DNA of 64,000 nucleotides from an uncultured Bacteroidota bacterium (GTDB lineage Bacteria > Bacteroidota > Bacteroidia > Flavobacteriales > Flavobacteriaceae), in contig CACMHY010000004.1 of NCBI GenBank assembly GCA_902613595.1, positions 33,340-97,339 on the forward strand, given 5' to 3'. The translations under genes were made by a program, and so were the position numbers. This document shows positions 62,384 to 64,000 of the stretch, piece by piece. The notes beneath the pieces were generated by a model. The model did no database searches. It saw only the letters and a list, made by a program, of their open reading frames with translations, and was not told where the DNA came from. The stretch's first letter is position 1; each line of letters opens with the position of its first letter.

Positions 62384-63022
62384 TTAGATTACGTAAAACA
62401 ATATCATAAAGTAGTGAAATCCCGAACCTGTTAACACAAATAGATGCCATATTGAATGGAAATATTTAATCTTATCCAAAACATAAAATATTACACCACA
62501 GGTGTAAGAAATACCACCGAGAATCAGTAATAATTTAGCATTAAAATCAATTAATTTAAAAAGAGAATTTATGTCAAAAATTATTAGCCATCCCATAGCT
62601 AAATATAATATGAGAGATATAAATTGATATTTCCCTGTGAAGAAAAGTTTTTTTAAGATCCCTACTAATGTTAAAGTTAATATAGCTATAAAAATAATCG
62701 TGCCTGAGTAGTTATAAAGAGTTATAAGGCATACAGGCGCGTATGAACCCAAAATGAGAAAATATATACTTATATGGTCAAATACTTGAAATTTTCTTTT
62801 AAGCTCAGGGGTTAGAGTAAAATGATAAATAGATGATGAAGAGTATACAAGCAATAAACCAATAGAGAATAATATTATTGAGATCGAACTAAAGGGTGTT
62901 ATTTCATTGTCAAAATAAAATAAAATAGGTATACCAATGAGAGATAAAATAAGCCCTGAAAAATGTGTTAAAACATTCCAAAATTCTTCATTTTTGAAAT
63001 CTCTAAAACTAATAAATTGCAC
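62384..63022 (-). CDS. Hemolysin III / TrhA family (PAQR-like) membrane protein
   Basis: This 212-residue protein has seven membrane helices. The family residues are visible: EEFWNVLTHFSG at the start, SSSIYHF, FDHISIYFLILGSYAP and the C-terminal HSIWHLFVLTGSGFHYF with its metal-binding His pair. TrhA proteins are linked to membrane fluidity control in bacteria. It lacks the cluster promoter and may be older neighbourhood content. Confidence 0.88.
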   Translation of the reverse strand: MQFISFRDFKNEEFWNVLTHFSGLILSLIGIPILFYFDNEITPFSSISIILFSIGLLLVYSSSSIYHFTLTPELKRKFQVFDHISIYFLILGSYAPVCLITLYNYSGTIIFIAILTLTLVGILKKLFFTGKYQFISLILYLAMGWLIIFDINSLFKLIDFNAKLLLILGGISYTCGVIFYVLDKIKYFHSIWHLFVLTGSGFHYFMILFYVI

Positions 63023-63099
63023 AATCCAAATTTATAATAACTATAGAGCTTTAAGGTATCCCTACAATTAAAGGTCGGCGGTCTAGTTAGCCATTACAA

Positions 63100-63585
63100 T
63101 TATTTTTGAGAAGCCATTATTTCTTGAATTTTGATAGATGGATCAAAAATCCAACTGGCACTGACTATTTTTCCATCAACCCACTTGAATGAGACATTAA
63201 CTGGGACAGCTGCATTTTCATTTGTTCTTTTTGACGTAGATTCCACTAAACCCCAGTGATGGCTCCACACTTGATTGTTATTGTTTTCATCATAGAAAGT
63301 TGTTTCTACAAAAGATTGAGGCATCTTTATGTTTTTAAAAAAATTGTGATCCGATGAAAATCCCTCTCTAACTTCATTTTTTTTGAATTTCTTACCATTA
63401 ACATTGTAGTTCCCATTTTCTGCTAAATATTTATCAAATGCTTTGAAATCATTAATAAGGTAACCTCTATTGATTTCAAGAATGGCTTTAGAATATTTAT
63501 CCTGTGTCCTTACCTTACCTTTAGTCTCTTGAGCAAAAAGTGAGTAGGTAGTTAAAAGGATTAAAAAAAAACTTATTTTTTTCAT
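63100..63585 (-). CDS. Secreted NTF2/SnoaL-like protein, paralogue 5
   Basis: This 161-residue protein starts at ATG 63585 (MKKISFF) after the shared leader. The signal peptide ends LFAQ. It has an N-terminal helix (AILEINRGYLINDFKAFDKY) and the strands VWSHHWGLVE, VPVNVSFKWVDGKIVSASW and a last helix, shared with paralogues 2 and 3. The function is unknown. Confidence 0.7.
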   Translation of the reverse strand: MKKISFFLILLTTYSLFAQETKGKVRTQDKYSKAILEINRGYLINDFKAFDKYLAENGNYNVNGKKFKKNEVREGFSSDHNFFKNIKMPQSFVETTFYDENNNNQVWSHHWGLVESTSKRTNENAAVPVNVSFKWVDGKIVSASWIFDPSIKIQEIMASQK

Positions 63586-63623
63586 TTTAATTGATTTATA
63601 GTTAATGAGCAATAATATACAAA
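63583..63623 (-). promoter_or_regulatory. Cluster promoter and leader for NTF2-like paralogue 5
   Basis: The reverse strand has TTTGTATATT at 63623-63614 and the leader AACTATAAATCAATTAAA at the ATG. Confidence 0.65.
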
Positions 63624-63661
63624 TTAGTCCCTAAACCTGATGAAGACGATATACCTATGAT

Positions 63662-63949
63662 TTAATCATTATTAGTATTATGCTCTAGTATACTTGATAT
63701 TAAGGTAATTTCATTGGCAGGAACTCCAGCGCGTTCAGAATGTTCTTTTATCAAATCCTCAGATTCTGCATTATAAACACAAAAAACATTATTCCCAGCG
63801 ATATAACTATGTTCTTGTTCAATTTGTTTTCCTTCATTTCTCATAGCAATTAATACCGATTCAGATCCTTGTCCGATTTCATCAAGTTTTTCACTTGGTA
63901 TTTGCGACGCCCCTTCAATTCCTCTTTTGATTAGATATTTGTTTTTCAT
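63662..63949 (-). CDS. DUF4242 family protein
   Basis: This 95-residue protein has no signal peptide. LIKRGIEGASQIPSEKLDEI, SYIAGNNVFCVYNAESEDLI and HSERAGVPANEIT match DUF4242 (nickel-binding-like annotation in some databases), with a ferredoxin-like fold. It is the only cytoplasmic member of the cluster. It has the TTTGTATATT box, which links it to the other genes. Confidence 0.8.
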   Translation of the reverse strand: MKNKYLIKRGIEGASQIPSEKLDEIGQGSESVLIAMRNEGKQIEQEHSYIAGNNVFCVYNAESEDLIKEHSERAGVPANEITLISSILEHNTNND

Positions 63950-63983
63950 AATTTATTTATTATTGTAAGGGGCAATATACAAA
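63947..63983 (-). promoter_or_regulatory. Cluster promoter for the DUF4242 gene
   Basis: The reverse strand has TTTGTATATT at 63983-63974; the leader near the ATG is AATAATAAATAAATT. Confidence 0.55.
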
Positions 63984-64000
63984 TAACTCCCTGAACTTAA

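Noticed and set aside
1..64000. CRISPR arrays, insertion sequences, prophage or integrative element borders
   Set aside because: I looked for regularly spaced repeats, transposases, integrases and tRNA-adjacent direct repeats and saw none; the 52-64 kb cluster has no mobility genes.

Overview
The window is an AT-rich stretch of a Flavobacteriaceae-type Bacteroidota chromosome, most likely marine. The evidence is direct: a gliding/type IX secretion lipoprotein pair (SprE/PorW and GldH), an F-type ATPase operon without the beta and epsilon genes, HU-CCDC81/SPOR, DUF4837, DUF4292 and GIN-domain (DUF2807) proteins, promoters with the Bacteroidota -7 box TAnnTTTG, and almost no Shine-Dalgarno sites. 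No rRNA, insertion sequence, phage, integrase or CRISPR array was seen. One tRNA (Cys) is present.

Region 1 (1-25 kb) is conserved housekeeping: a truncated rpiB, rnr, tRNA-Cys, folB, glnS, gltX plus an SPFH protein, ybeY, mnmG, a methyltransferase, holB, pgk, DUF4837, tatA, an M23 peptidase, purD, a ferredoxin reductase and SprE/PorW. Two parS-like ParB sites flank mnmG, which suggests that the window lies in the origin-proximal domain. Within this region a translationally coupled cassette joins an M23 peptidase, a GH3-family enzyme, a glycosyltransferase and a polysaccharide pyruvyl transferase (15.2-19.6 kb).

Region 2 (25-35 kb) holds bactofilin, AtpZ, a DUF6168-like gene broken at a run of ten A, and atpB-E-F-H-A-G. 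A minus-strand operon follows: a GH63-type glycosidase, a sodium:solute symporter and a glycerate kinase. Together these look like import and breakdown of mannosyl- or glucosylglycerate.

Region 3 (35-50 kb) is again housekeeping and envelope: dut, DUF4292, an EnvC-like degenerate LytM protein, HU/SPOR, trpS, plsC, recA, an Xaa-Pro peptidase, trhO, gldH, PBP1A, queD, an enoyl-CoA hydratase and an LpxR-like outer-membrane protein.

Region 4 (51-64 kb) is the unusual part. It holds six paralogous secreted proteins of about 250 residues, each with two copies of a domain that looks like a dimeric alpha/beta barrel, plus one single-domain relative. Mixed among them are five secreted SnoaL/NTF2-like proteins and a DUF4242 protein. 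Nearly every gene is its own transcription unit. Many carry the same promoter (TTTGTATATT) and the same AT-rich leader next to the ATG, and many end in a CCCTCC/GGAGGG hairpin. Shared control signals in front of unrelated protein families suggest a regulon or an expanding secreted-protein island whose function I do not know. This is the best candidate here for an undescribed system.
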